Shown here in pieces: positions 53,436 to 64,000 of a DNA stretch of 64,000 bases (position 1 is the first letter of the stretch; each line of letters begins with the position of its first letter). Made by a program: the position numbers and the translations under genes. Origin of the DNA: Diplonema japonicum (taxonomy: Eukaryota > Euglenozoa > Diplonemea > Diplonemida > Diplonemidae); the NCBI GenBank assembly GCA_964019335.1, contig OZ025703.1, positions 186,001 to 250,000 on the forward strand. The letters are read 5' to 3'. The notes beneath the pieces were generated by a model that was not told where the DNA came from, searched no databases, and saw only the letters and a list, made by a program, of their open reading frames with translations.

Positions 53436-53946
53436 AAGACGAAAGCTGTGTCAATTGGATACAGGGGGGAAAAAGGGGGTTTCTTTTTTTGAGGCGTCCT
53501 GTCACATACTGCAGGTACCCTTAAATGTCTCTTTTTTTTTTTCTTTTCTTCTTTTTTATTTTATCTCATGCTCTGGAAAAAAAAGTTAAAACCCCCTCAA
53601 AAACTGATTCCTGAAACGTACGTTAATTCATTTTTTTCTCTCATCTTTATTTTCTATTTTCTCTAATTATTTTTCTTTTATATTCCTCTCTTTTCCCAAA
53701 GTGAATATCTCCCTTGAACGGTGAGCACTCAACCGCACATCAAAATTTATCAAATTTTCTCTCCTAGCTTCATCTTTTTTTTTTTCCTGTCACATACTGC
53801 AGGTTCCGTTCAAAGACATCTTTTTTATCTCATCTAAAAAAAAGAAGTTAAAACCCCCCCCCCCCCATGGCCTCCTTTTTTTTTTTTTTTTTTTTTTTTA
53901 TACTGGAACTAAGACCACAATAACAGATACCTTAAACACACATATA
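53436..53946. other. Type C downstream flank and leader relic, duplicate
   Basis: Duplicate of 36424-36936 with minor homopolymer length changes. No gene is seen. Confidence 0.55.
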
Positions 53947-54777
53947 GTCGCCTCTCCACTATTTGTCACAAAATACTGCCCACAAATTTCATATCTCTTT
54001 AAGTGTAAAAAATCAAAAGCGATGCCTGGATTTGCTCCAGAAGTGGAATAAAATTTTGAATAAGAAAATCATGGCTAGGTGCTGTCATTTTTTTTTTACT
54101 TTCTTTAATTAAACCCCGAAAATTAAGCATGATTTACACTACTTTTCCCTTTAATTCCATGTCGAAGTTGTGCAAACTGTGTTCAGACGCCACAGCTTCC
54201 CTCAGGCCATGCAGTCGAAGCTGTTGGGGTCACACACTGTGAAGTCGTGCCCTTCAAGGGTAATGACTTCAGAGCAGTCGGCGCAGCCGATACGGCGCAT
54301 AGCGGCGTTGTGCTTCTAAGAAGTATCGGGTTTGGGTGTGGTCTTGCACCAGCACCTCGGTGTCTGTGGACACTGCCTGATATGTCTCGGGTGTTTCTTC
54401 AGGAAGGTGGAGTAGCCAACTACATCAGCACCCGAGCCCAGGTACTGTACGTGGAACTCATGAAAAGTGCCTTTGGCGTAACGCAGCTCAATGCGTTGAT
54501 CACTTCCGGGAGAAACACGAATTGTTCTGTGACTTTGATGCAGAATCGATTCATTTTGCCACCAAGTCGCAATAGCGCAGGCTATGCCTGCCGACAATGC
54601 ATCAGAACGTGTTTTCCTTGCGGGGGACTCTCGTGTTCTGTAACACAAACGCTTGTCACTGAAGGAAAAGAACTTGACCGATGTCATTCGGGTCGACATC
54701 CTTGTCGTTGTAAGCCCGTCTCTTGCGCTTCAGGGTGGGGGCTCTAAACTCCTCCTCGTCTTCGGCTTCCTCTTCCT
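53947..54777. mobile_element. Truncated TIR element, duplicate
   Basis: Duplicate of 36937-37767; left TIR at 53947-53968, minus-strand relic with its stop at 54202, right end missing. Confidence 0.7.
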
Positions 54778-54853
54778 CCAAGTACTGCAACTAAGATAAC
54801 AACAACAACAACAACAGATTCCTTAAACACATATACAAAAAAAAGAAAAAGAA

Positions 54854-55723
54854 ATGGGTTCCGCAGGAAGCATTGCGGCCGTCATCGACGTGTCCATCAC
54901 AGCCTTCTACTTGGACATGAGGGTGAACCTCAACGGCGGCAGCGGGTGGGATAGTCCCATCTACTGTGCGGCTTTCCCGAACGGAGCTGCCGGCATGAAT
55001 CCCCAAGACCACACCAATGTGATTATGAACCCGACTCACGACGGGAGTGGCAGCTACTTGATGCCGAGGATCACAAGGGATGCCAACAACAACACCATTG
55101 GTCCTCAAGTCACTTACGAGGTGAAGTGCAGCATTAACCCTAAGTATGGTGACTGGTCTTACCTCAGCACTACTGTGATAACCCCTGCTGCTCCGACACC
55201 GGCTCTCACCCTTGCTCCCTGTGTGACTGGAGTAAAGCTGAACGGGGTCCCCGTGACTCAGATCGACATGGACGGACAGGAGACCCTTGACCTCGGGGGG
55301 AAGACCTGGTCGCACTTCCCGAACCACATGAACGGGATGCACGCCTACTCCCTCCCGTACCCTGTTCCCGCAACAACCAAGATCGAGATGACCTGCTGCG
55401 GTGGGGAGGAGTGTGTGTTCTTCGTGGCTCTGTACAACTGTACAGCGTGCCTCAAACCCAGGCCCGTTGGCCTCGCCGAGACCCTCGTCCTGGACGGGTG
55501 GGACAGTGGTGCATGCTCCCCCAGGTTCGAGGGGGACTTCAAGACCACCGCCTTCCGCAAGGGTGTTGACGCTGTGAAACAAGACGTTGTCCTCACCTAC
55601 ACCGCACCCCACGAGGAGATCATGCAGGTGTTCGGGTTGGAGGGGGCTGTTCAGAACCCGTGGTGCGTGAAGCCTGTGGCTCCTGGTGGTGCTGGGTGCG
55701 GTGGGAAGTGCCCTGTCTTCTAA
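54854..55723 (+). CDS. MGS-family protein, type B copy 6
   Basis: The 289-aa protein is identical to the others. It has T at 54967 and C at 55666, the parental combination for the joint gene at 37844. It opens the partial third unit; homology to the other units continues only to about 56610. Confidence 0.86.
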   Translation: MGSAGSIAAVIDVSITAFYLDMRVNLNGGSGWDSPIYCAAFPNGAAGMNPQDHTNVIMNPTHDGSGSYLMPRITRDANNNTIGPQVTYEVKCSINPKYGDWSYLSTTVITPAAPTPALTLAPCVTGVKLNGVPVTQIDMDGQETLDLGGKTWSHFPNHMNGMHAYSLPYPVPATTKIEMTCCGGEECVFFVALYNCTACLKPRPVGLAETLVLDGWDSGACSPRFEGDFKTTAFRKGVDAVKQDVVLTYTAPHEEIMQVFGLEGAVQNPWCVKPVAPGGAGCGGKCPVF

Positions 55724-56980
55724 GACCTTTTTTGACACCTTTCTTTTATTGCGAGGGGCTTGTCCTGTACTTTGAGATTTATTTAATTTGAACAGTTATT
55801 TGTTTCCCCCCCCTCCCTGGTGGTCGTTGAAAACATCGGAGGGGTTCCTTTTTTTTTGTTTTATCCAAATGCCGAGTAAGGATTTACTTATTCGAGTTTT
55901 TTTTGCTCTACTCGAGCGAAGAACCTTTTAACATCTGATGACCCTGTGCACACTGATTGAAGGCACAAAGATACAGGGGTGAACAAGTAACGGGAAAACC
56001 CAAATACGAAGAGACAAGATAAGAGGAAGATAAAGCACACCACTTATTATTATTATTATTATTATTATTTTTCTCCCCATGATGGCTAACGTGGCAGAAG
56101 TCATTGTTAGCCTCCAGCACCTTTCGCCGGGTAGCTGTGAAGGAAAAAGAATGGGGGTTTTTCTTGATCTTCTCTTTATTATTTGTGGGAATACCTTTAC
56201 CCTGCTTTCCTCTTGTTGTGTTGGCCTTTTTATTTTTCCTTCTCCTTTTTTTTTTAATACCCTTTTTACACTGTCAACCTTATCAAGTTAAGGTTTTCAA
56301 ATTACAACTCTCCCCCTCCCTCCGCTTTTCACGAAATCTTGGTTTTCATGTGTTTCTCTTTCATTCTCTGTCCTCCTTTGTAGCCGAGTGATAAAGGGGT
56401 CACTACTGATGATGAACTTTTTAAAGCAACAAGCAACCATGAAGCGTCCTTTGTCGCGAGTATTGGGTGGTAGGTCGCCCGGTAAACTAGCTGCCGAATA
56501 CTCTTGAGGTCGTTTTTTTTTTGTTTCTTCGTTTGTTTGCTTGATAGGTTCCCATTGCTTGAGCAACAAACTAAGAAAGAACAGAGAGTGGGAGGGGGAA
56601 ACACACAACAAAAAGAAAACAGGACACAAAGAAGAAGAGGGGGGGGGGGGGGGGGAGGGGGAAAGCTAAACATATACTCATTTATGTTTTTTTTTTTAAA
56701 TTATTAATTATCCTCTCCCTTCCTTTCTATTCTTCTTTTTTTAAAATGTTTTTATTTCACTCTTCTGAAATTACTTCACGCACTCAGGGGCCCATTACTT
56801 CACGATAAATCGCATTACTTCACGGTGAAATAATGGCCTGTTTTGAAGTAATAGGGGTTTCCGGTAAATAATATGCCTCAATAGAGAAGAAAAGAATGGT
56901 GAAAGAAGTACTGCAACTAAGATAACAACAACAACAACAACAGATTCCTTAAACACACATATACAAAAAAAAAAAAAGAA
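55724..56980. other. Spacer: end of unit 3 homology, foldback-like repeats, leader
   Basis: Up to about 56610 it matches 38714-39600. There it changes to a G-run (56638-56655) and new sequence. Three ATTACTTCACG motifs and a CATTACTTCAC/GTGAAATAATG palindrome lie at about 56768-56836, followed by the family leader. No gene is seen. Confidence 0.5.
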
Positions 56981-57979
56981 ATGGGTTCCGTAGGAAGCAT
57001 TGCGGCCGTCATCGACGTGTCCATCACAGCCTTCTACTTGGACATGAGGGTGAACCTCGATGGTGGCAGCGGGTGGCAGAGTCCCATCTACTGTGGGGCT
57101 TACCCGAACGCAGCTGGCAGCAGGAAACCCCAAGACTACACCAGTGTGACTAGACATGCGTCTCACGACGGGAGTGGCAGCTACTTCATGCCGAGGATCA
57201 CAAGGGATGCCTACAACAATGCCATCAGTCCTCATGTCACTTACGAGGTGAAGTGCAGCATTAACCCTAAGAAAGGTAACTGGGATTACCTCAGCACGTA
57301 TGTGAGGACCCCTGCTGCTCCGACACCGGCTCCCACCCCTGTCCCCACTCCTGCTCCCACACCCGAGCCCACTCCTGCCCCTACACCTGAGCCCACTCCT
57401 GCTCCCACACCTGAGCCGACTCCTGTCCCGACCCCTGCCCCCACACCTGTCCCCACACCTGCTCCCTGTGTGACTGGGGTGAAGCTGAACGGGGTCCCCG
57501 TGACTGAGATCGACATGGACGGACAGGAGACCCTTGACCTCGGGGGGAAGACCTGGTCGCACTTCCCGAACTCCATGAACGGGATGCACGCCTACTCCCT
57601 CCCGTACCCTGTTCCCGCAACAACTGAGATCGAGATGACCTGCTGCGGTGGGGAGGAGTGCGTGTTCTTCGTGGCCCTGTACAACTGTGCTGCGTGCCTC
57701 GGACCCAGGCCTGCTGGCCTCGCCGAGACCCTCGTCCTGGACGGGTGGGACACTGGTGCATGCTCCCCCAGGTTCGAGGGGGACTTCAAGACCACCGCCT
57801 TCCGCAAGGGTGTTGACGCTGTGAACCAGGACATTGTCCTCACCTACACCGCACCCCACGAGGAGATCATGCAGATGTTCGGGTTGGAGGGGGCTGTTCA
57901 CAACCCGTGGTGTGTGAGGCCCCATGGCCCTGTGGCTCCTGGTGGAGCTGGGTGCGGTGGGAAGTGCCCTGTTATCTAA
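56981..57979 (+). CDS. MGS-family protein, type A copy 5
   Basis: The 332-aa protein starts MGSVGS. Its N-domain variants match copy 1 ([33 protein letters not shown]) except WQS for WES. The C-domain has [14 protein letters not shown] and QMFG. With 62532 it forms a block paralogous to 5824-9231. Confidence 0.85.
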   Translation: MGSVGSIAAVIDVSITAFYLDMRVNLDGGSGWQSPIYCGAYPNAAGSRKPQDYTSVTRHASHDGSGSYFMPRITRDAYNNAISPHVTYEVKCSINPKKGNWDYLSTYVRTPAAPTPAPTPVPTPAPTPEPTPAPTPEPTPAPTPEPTPVPTPAPTPVPTPAPCVTGVKLNGVPVTEIDMDGQETLDLGGKTWSHFPNSMNGMHAYSLPYPVPATTEIEMTCCGGEECVFFVALYNCAACLGPRPAGLAETLVLDGWDTGACSPRFEGDFKTTAFRKGVDAVNQDIVLTYTAPHEEIMQMFGLEGAVHNPWCVRPHGPVAPGGAGCGGKCPVI

Positions 57980-58920
57980 GATCCATTCACTACAAACAGC
58001 TTCCTATATCTTATTTTCAATTCCCCCTCCACCTATCCTACTCAATACCCCTTAAAGTGAAGGGATAGTCGAACTTCAATATTTGATGGTCTCACAACGA
58101 AGGGCACTTTAAAAATGAAAGAATGGCAAACTCAGGCAAGTAGAACAAAGACACATACTCTCTTCAAGACTTTGGACTTTTGGATATGAATTCCTCCCTT
58201 AGTCAACTGCGCCCTTCACAAGGTGACTGTCAATGGTGTCTGACATTGTATGCTCTGCCTTTAAGGAATGCCATGTCATTTTCTTTTTCTTTCTTTCTTT
58301 CCCCTCTTTTCTCTGTTAAAAATGATCAAACTAGACACACTTGTACCAGAGCAAGAACTACTTTTCCTTGTTCTGAGCGATTTGTCTTTCTGGGACTTTC
58401 TTGCCAGCGGGACTTCTGCGTAGACAATGATTAAGGCAACTTGGTACTTCCAGCAAGTACCAGCCCCGCCGCTTTGTCAAAAGCTACACCCCTATCAAGT
58501 TGAACCCTATGGGTGCCTTTTGACGTTTCGTTTTTTTATTTTTTTTTTTTATTTTACCTTTTTGTCTTTCTGGACTTTTCTTGCCAGCAGAACCGAATGA
58601 GGCTTCTGCGAAGGCAATGATCAAGGGCATCTTGCAACTTCCAATCAAGTTGAACCCTATGGGTGCCTTTTGACGTAGTTTGTTTTCTTCTTTTTTTTTT
58701 GCGGAATATCGTATTTGTTTTTTATGATGGGCCGTTGTTAACAACACTGTATCTTATCATAGTGAATATTGTTTTGTTTTTTCTATATTCGGTTTAACTG
58801 GCAACCCTCAGAAACCGTTTCTATTTTTTTTTTTTTTTTTTTTTGAAGTCCTTTTTTTTTTTTTTTTTTTTTTATTGTTTTGCTTTTCAAAACAAAAAAA
58901 AAGAGAGGAGAGGGGGAACG
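57980..58920. other. Spacer paralogous to 6823-7690
   Basis: It has the same internal duplication (about 58383-58527 and 58562-58676) with the CCCTATGGGTGCCTTTTGAC end. Extra T-runs and a short insertion (about 58690-58780) distinguish it. No gene is seen. Confidence 0.55.
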
Positions 58921-58925
58921 AGATT

Positions 58926-59150
58926 CGATTATTTCTTTTATATTTAATTTCTGGATTCCCTATAAGGGGATTGGGAATCAGAAAATAAATATAATTACGT
59001 GTTCATGAATTAAGGTGGACTTTACTCTTTCCCTTGGCTGATATTCTGTCCCCCGGAGTCTGATTTTCACGAGCGCAGCGAGAGGGACAGATTAAATTAT
59101 CAGCCCGCGGTAAATAAAGTCCACCTTATTTTTCATAATCAATAATTATT
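58926..59150. mobile_element. Candidate MITE/foldback insertion
   Basis: About 225 bp present here are replaced by a short T-rich stretch in the paralogous spacer near 7690. Inside, AAGGTGGACTTTA (59012-59024) and its exact reverse complement (59115-59127) sit within longer imperfect inverted arms (about 59003-59053 and 59082-59138). A second small hairpin GATTCCC...GGGAATC lies at 58954-58979. No coding capacity. Confidence 0.6.
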
Positions 59151-59402
59151 ATTCTCCCTCTAAATTCCATCTTTTATTTGAAAAGTGAAAAAAAAAAAGA
59201 AAAAAAAAACCGACTTTTTTGTTTTTTTAACTGCACCACGAGTCGCTCTGGTCGATGCTGCTCTTCCCTCTTCACACTCTTGTGCCTTGGATCATCACTT
59301 TTTTTTTGCTTTTTTTTTTCAATTCTGGTTGATACAAGGCATCCTCTCTTTATTTTTATTTTTATTTCTGTGATATATCTACGCTCGAGTATAGCCGTCT
59401 TT

Positions 59403-62400
59403 CATGTGTCCTGAGTCTCATGTGTCCTGCGCAGTCTCATGTGTCCTGCGTAGTCTCATGTGTCCTGCGTAGTCTCATGTGTCCTGCGCAGTCTCATGTG
59501 TCCTGCGCAGTCTCATGTGTCCTGCGTAGTCTCATGTGTCCTGCGTAGTCTCATGTGTCCTGCGTAGTCTCATGTGTCCTGCGCAGTCTCATGTGTCCTG
59601 CGCAGTCTCATGTGTCCTGCGTAGTCTCATGTGTCCTGCGTAGTCTCATGTGTCCTGCGTAGTCTCATGTGTCCTGCGCAGTCTCATGTGTCCTGCGTAG
59701 TCTCATGTGTCCTGCGTAGTCTCATGTGTCCTGCGCAGTCTCATGTGTCCTGCGTAGTCTCATGTGTCCTGCGCAGTCTCATGTGTCCTGCGCAGTCTCA
59801 TGTGTCCTGCGTAGTCTCATGTGTCCTGCGTAGTCTCATGTGTCCTGCGCAGTCTCATGTGTCCTGCGCAGTCTCATGTGTCCTGCGCAGTCTCATGTGT
59901 CCTGCGCAGTCTCATGTGTCCTGCGTAGTCTCATGTGTCCTGCGCAGTCTCATGTGTCCTGCGCAGTCTCATGTGTCCTGCGTAGTCTCATGTGTCCTGC
60001 GCAGTCTCATGTGTCCTGCGCAGTCTCATGTGTCCTGCGCAGTCTCATGTGTCCTGCGCAGTCTCATGTGTCCTGCGCAGTCTCATGTGTCCTGCGCAGT
60101 CTCATGTGTCCTGCGCAGTCTCATGTGTCCTGCGCAGTCTCATGTGTCCTGCGTAGTCTCATGTGTCCTGCGTAGTCTCATGTGTCCTGCGCAGTCTCAT
60201 GTGTCCTGCGTAGTCTCATGTGTCCTGCGCAGTCTCATGTGTCCTGCGCAGTCTCATGTGTCCTGCGTAGTCTCATGTGTCCTGCGCAGTCTCATGTGTC
60301 CTGCGCAGTCTCATGTGTCCTGCGTAGTCTCATGTGTCCTGCGCAGTCTCATGTGTCCTGCGCAGTCTCATGTGTCCTGCGTAGTCTCATGTGTCCTGCG
60401 CAGTCTCATGTGTCCTGCGCAGTCTCATGTGTCCTGCGTAGTCTCATGTGTCCTGCGCAGTCTCATGTGTCCTGCGCAGTCTCATGTGTCCTGCGCAGTC
60501 TCATGTGTCCTGCGTAGTCTCATGTGTCCTGCGTAGTCTCATGTGTCCTGCGCAGTCTCATGTGTCCTGCGTAGTCTCATGTGTCCTGCGTAGTCTCATG
60601 TGTCCTGCGCAGTCTCATGTGTCCTGCGCAGTCTCATGTGTCCTGCGTAGTCTCATGTGTCCTGCGCAGTCTCATGTGTCCTGCGCAGTCTCATGTGTCC
60701 TGCGTAGTCTCATGTGTCCTGCGCAGTCTCATGTGTCCTGCGCAGTCTCATGTGTCCTGCGCAGTCTCATGTGTCCTGCGTAGTCTCATGTGTCCTGCGT
60801 AGTCTCATGTGTCCTGCGCAGTCTCATGTGTCCTGCGTAGTCTCATGTGTCCTGCGTAGTCTCATGTGTCCTGCGCAGTCTCATGTGTCCTGCGCAGTCT
60901 CATGTGTCCTGCGTAGTCTCATGTGTCCTGCGCAGTCTCATGTGTCCTGCGCAGTCTCATGTGTCCTGCGTAGTCTCATGTGTCCTGCGCAGTCTCATGT
61001 GTCCTGCGCAGTCTCATGTGTCCTGCGCAGTCTCATGTGTCCTGCGCAGTCTCATGTGTCCTGCGCAGTCTCATGTGTCCTGCGTAGTCTCATGTGTCCT
61101 GCGTAGTCTCATGTGTCCTGCGCAGTCTCATGTGTCCTGCGCAGTCTCATGTGTCCTGCGTAGTCTCATGTGTCCTGCGCAGTCTCATGTGTCCTGCGCA
61201 GTCTCATGTGTCCTGCGTAGTCTCATGTGTCCTGCGCAGTCTCATGTGTCCTGCGCAGTCTCATGTGTCCTGCGCAGTCTCATGTGTCCTGCGCAGTCTC
61301 ATGTGTCCTGCGTAGTCTCATGTGTCCTGCGTAGTCTCATGTGTCCTGCGCAGTCTCATGTGTCCTGCGCAGTCTCATGTGTCCTGCGCAGTCTCATGTG
61401 TCCTGCGCAGTCTCATGTGTCCTGCGCAGTCTCATGTGTCCTGCGTAGTCTCATGTGTCCTGCGCAGTCTCATGTGTCCTGCGCAGTCTCATGTGTCCTG
61501 CGTAGTCTCATGTGTCCTGCGCAGTCTCATGTGTCCTGCGCAGTCTCATGTGTCCTGCGTAGTCTCATGTGTCCTGCGTAGTCTCATGTGTCCTGCGCAG
61601 TCTCATGTGTCCTGCGCAGTCTCATGTGTCCTGCGCAGTCTCATGTGTCCTGCGCAGTCTCATGTGTCCTGCGCAGTCTCATGTGTCCTGCGCAGTCTCA
61701 TGTGTCCTGCGCAGTCTCATGTGTCCTGCGTAGTCTCATGTGTCCTGCGTAGTCTCATGTGTCCTGCGCAGTCTCATGTGTCCTGCGCAGTCTCATGTGT
61801 CCTGCGCAGTCTCATGTGTCCTGCGTAGTCTCATGTGTCCTGCGCAGTCTCATGTGTCCTGCGCAGTCTCATGTGTCCTGCGTAGTCTCATGTGTCCTGC
61901 GTAGTCTCATGTGTCCTGCGCAGTCTCATGTGTCCTGCGCAGTCTCATGTGTCCTGCGCAGTCTCATGTGTCCTGCGCAGTCTCATGTGTCCTGCGCAGT
62001 CTCATGTGTCCTGCGCAGTCTCATGTGTCCTGCGTAGTCTCATGTGTCCTGCGTAGTCTCATGTGTCCTGCGCAGTCTCATGTGTCCTGCGTAGTCTCAT
62101 GTGTCCTGCGCAGTCTCATGTGTCCTGCGTAGTCTCATGTGTCCTGCGCAGTCTCATGTGTCCTGCGCAGTCTCATGTGTCCTGCGTAGTCTCATGTGTC
62201 CTGCGTAGTCTCATGTGTCCTGCGCAGTCTCATGTGTCCTGCGTAGTCTCATGTGTCCTGCGCAGTCTCATGTGTCCTGCGTAGTCTCATGTGTCCTGCG
62301 TAGTCTCATGTGTCCTGCGCAGTCTCATGTGTCCTGCGTAGTCTCATGTGTCCTGCGCAGTCTCATGTGTCCTGCGCAGTCTCATGTGTCCTGCGTAGTC

Positions 62401-62406
62401 TCATGT
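59403..62406. repeat. 19-bp minisatellite, about 157 units
   Basis: The unit is tctcatgtgtcctgcgYag. Every unit I read is identical except for C or T at one position, and the 19-bp phase is kept over the whole array after a shortened first unit. C predominates. A 14-unit order of variants (CCTCCTCCCTTCTT, 266 bp) occurs twice in a row at about 60366-60900. Open frames across it are a by-product of the repeat. Confidence 0.95.
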
Positions 62407-62531
62407 CGTCCTTCTGAACCACAATCCTAGTCTCAAGCCCACCAACTTGGCCAACGTTTTTCAAAAGAAAGAAAGAAATACCTTATCCCACAGATTTCAA
62501 CACTAACACATTTTAACAAAACAAAAACAAA

Positions 62532-63530
62532 ATGGGTTCCGTAGGAAGCATTGCAGCCGTCATCGACGTGTCCATCACAGCCTTCTACTTGGACATGAGG
62601 GTGAACCTCGATGGTGGCAGCGGGTGGCAGAGTCCCATCCACTGTGGGGCTTTCCCCAACGGAGCTGGCAGCAGAAGACCCCAAGACTATACTCGTGTGT
62701 CTAGGTGGCCGTCTCACGACGGGAGTGGCAGCTACTTCATGCCGAGGATCACAAGGGATGCCTACAACAATGCCATCAGTCCTCATGTCACTTACGAGGT
62801 GAAGTGCAGCATTGACCCCGACTGGGGCAGTTGGGATTACCTCAGCACGTATGTGAGGACCCCTGCTGCTCCGACACCGGCTCCCACCCCTGTCCCAACT
62901 CCTGCTCCCACACCCGAGCCCACTCCTGCCCCTACACCTGAGCCCACTCCTGCTCCCACACCTGAGCCGACCCCTGTCCCGACCCCTGCCCCCACACCTG
63001 TCCCCACCCCTGCTCCCTGTGTGACTGGGGTGAAGCTGAACGGGGTCCCCGTGACTGAGATCGACATGGACGGACAGGAGACCCTTGACCTCGGGGGGAA
63101 GACCTGGTCGCACTTCCCGAACTCCATGAACGGGATGCACGCCTACTCCCTCCCGTACCCTGTTCCCGCAACAACTGAGATCGAGATGACCTGCTGCGGT
63201 GGGGAGGAGTGTGTGTTCTTCATGGCTCTGTACAACTGTGCTGCATGCCTCGGACCCAGGCCTGCTGGCCTCGCCGAGACCCTCCTCCTGGACGGGTGGG
63301 ACACTGGTGCATGCTCCCCCAGGTTCGAGGGGGACTTCAAGACCACCGCCTTCCGCAAGGGTGTTGACGCTGTGAACCAGGACGTTGTCCTCACCTACAC
63401 CGCACCCCACGAGGAGATCATGCAGGTGTTCGGGTTGGAGGGGGCTGTTCACAACCCGTGGTGTGTGAAGCCCCATGGCCCTGTGGCTCCTGGTGGAGCT
63501 GGGTGCGGTGGGAAGTGCCCTGTCTTCTAA
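62532..63530 (+). CDS. MGS-family protein, type A copy 6
   Basis: The 332-aa protein starts MGSVGS. The N-domain has WQSPIHC (Tyr to His), [24 protein letters not shown] and [12 protein letters not shown], a mosaic of copies 2, 3 and 1. The C-domain has [20 protein letters not shown] and VKPHGP and ends KCPVF, the type B ending. The leader is the ATTTCAACACTAACACATTT form shared with 8233. Confidence 0.85.
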   Translation: MGSVGSIAAVIDVSITAFYLDMRVNLDGGSGWQSPIHCGAFPNGAGSRRPQDYTRVSRWPSHDGSGSYFMPRITRDAYNNAISPHVTYEVKCSIDPDWGSWDYLSTYVRTPAAPTPAPTPVPTPAPTPEPTPAPTPEPTPAPTPEPTPVPTPAPTPVPTPAPCVTGVKLNGVPVTEIDMDGQETLDLGGKTWSHFPNSMNGMHAYSLPYPVPATTEIEMTCCGGEECVFFMALYNCAACLGPRPAGLAETLLLDGWDTGACSPRFEGDFKTTAFRKGVDAVNQDVVLTYTAPHEEIMQVFGLEGAVHNPWCVKPHGPVAPGGAGCGGKCPVF

Positions 63531-63910
63531 GATCCTTCATGACCTTTCTTTTATTTAAATATTTCCCCCCTTCCTTCCCTGGTGGGTTATTGATAACACC
63601 CTCTCCCCATTAGGGGTTCCTATTTGTTTTCACTCCCTTTTAACACGGATTTTATCATCTGATGACCCTGTGCACACTGATTAAAGTCATTAAGTTATTT
63701 GGATATGAAATCTCCTTTTTAAAAAATAACGGCAAACCCAGATACGAAAGGATAAAATATGAAGAAGATAAAGCACACCACTTATTTATATTTTTTTTTT
63801 CCCGCAGCACCTTTCGCCGGGTGGCTGTGAAAGAAAAAATGGGGGTTTTCTTCTTCTTTCCTTTTATATTTCTGGGAATGCCTTACCCCTGTTATTCCCA
63901 CCCTCTCATT
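63531..63910. other. Type A downstream spacer
   Basis: It resembles 23952-24400 in shortened form (ATCTGATGACCCTGTGCACACTGATTAAAG near 63656, then CAGCACCTTTCGCCGGGTGG near 63806). No gene is seen. Confidence 0.5.
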
Positions 63911-64000
63911 GTTTAACCTCATATTTTATTTTTATTTTTATTTTTATTTTTATTTTTATTTTTATTTTTATTTTTATTTTTATTTTTATTTTTATTTTTA
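63911..64000. repeat. Hexanucleotide microsatellite running off the window
   Basis: A pure (ATTTTT)n tract of about 13-14 units continues to the end of the window, so its full length is unknown. Confidence 0.9.

Larger units (their letters stand above)
37844..54853. repeat. 17.2-kb tandem segmental duplication, unit 2
   Basis: Second unit, 17,010 bp long. It starts in the type B gene at 37844, a hybrid of the 20635-type and 54854-type genes. Confidence 0.9.

Noticed and set aside
20635-56610. Pure assembly artefact as explanation of the tandem duplication
   Set aside because: Units differ in a 135-bp repeat count, a 49-bp indel, several homopolymers and diagnostic bases, and have distinct outer flanks; still, it cannot be fully excluded without reads.
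59631-60536. Long open frames (up to about 300 codons of SHVSCVVSCVLRSLMCPAQ) across the 19-bp array
   Set aside because: A 19-bp unit puts the same peptide in all three frames; openness depends only on where the TAG variant falls. No start context or unique sequence.
59403-62406. CRISPR array
   Set aside because: Units are contiguous 19-mers with no spacers, in eukaryotic-looking DNA.
63911-64000. Telomere repeat at the window edge
   Set aside because: (ATTTTT)n does not match known telomere units and lacks the G-rich strand; a microsatellite is simpler.

Overview
The window looks like nuclear DNA of a microbial eukaryote whose genes have few or no introns. A 289-codon and a 746-codon gene at the left end are each a single open frame. 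Every gene that looks intact lies on the + strand; only transposon relics are on the - strand. Genes tend to have an A-rich leader directly before the ATG and long T or pyrimidine tracts after the stop. Unidirectional, intron-poor genes separated by pyrimidine tracts would fit a euglenozoan (kinetoplastid or diplonemid type), but this is a weak inference; no marker gene settles the lineage.

Left end (1-5.7 kb): a decayed piggyBac-type transposon with visible TTAA/TIR ends (325-2138); a protein with an N-terminal RIIa-type dimerization/docking segment fused to a glutathione S-transferase fold (2235-3104); and a family-A DNA polymerase with a polyglutamine tract (3373-5613).

The rest (5.8-63.5 kb) is an array of one multigene family, called here the MGS family after its start MGSAGS/MGSVGS. 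I count 17 full-length members and two truncated copies in three architectures. Type A (332 aa, six copies) has an N-domain, a Pro-Thr linker and a Cys-rich C-domain. Type B (289 aa, six copies with identical protein) has the same two domains with almost no linker. Type C (212-704 aa, five copies) has the N-domain followed by long Pro-Thr repeats and no Cys-rich domain. The 3' end and downstream flank of every type C gene are copied from the 3' end of the DNA polymerase gene. I do not recognise the family; the start fits an N-myristoylation signal and no signal peptide or membrane segment is evident.

Most of 20.6-56.6 kb is a tandem segmental duplication with a unit of about 17.2 kb (20635-37843, 37844-54853, partial third 54854 to about 56610). 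Its joints lie in type B genes, and the middle joint gene is a hybrid by two diagnostic bases, which fits unequal crossing-over between type B copies. Each unit holds two type B genes (counting the joint), one type A, two type C, a truncated family copy, a 5'-truncated non-LTR retrotransposon, an older relic of the same retrotransposon family, a pogo/Tigger-like transposase relic, a piggyBac fragment inserted at TTAA, and a truncated copy of an unclassified TIR transposon whose fuller copy is at 15412-16338. The outer blocks 5.8-9.2 kb and 57.0-63.5 kb are paralogous to each other (type A, spacer, 19-bp tandem array, type A), but the 19-bp array has about 6 units in one and about 157 in the other.

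The main theme is recombination: unequal crossing-over, gene conversion, minisatellite slippage and transposition reshaping a family whose N-domain loops and linker lengths vary while its C-domain stays nearly fixed. No rRNA, tRNA or CRISPR was found.
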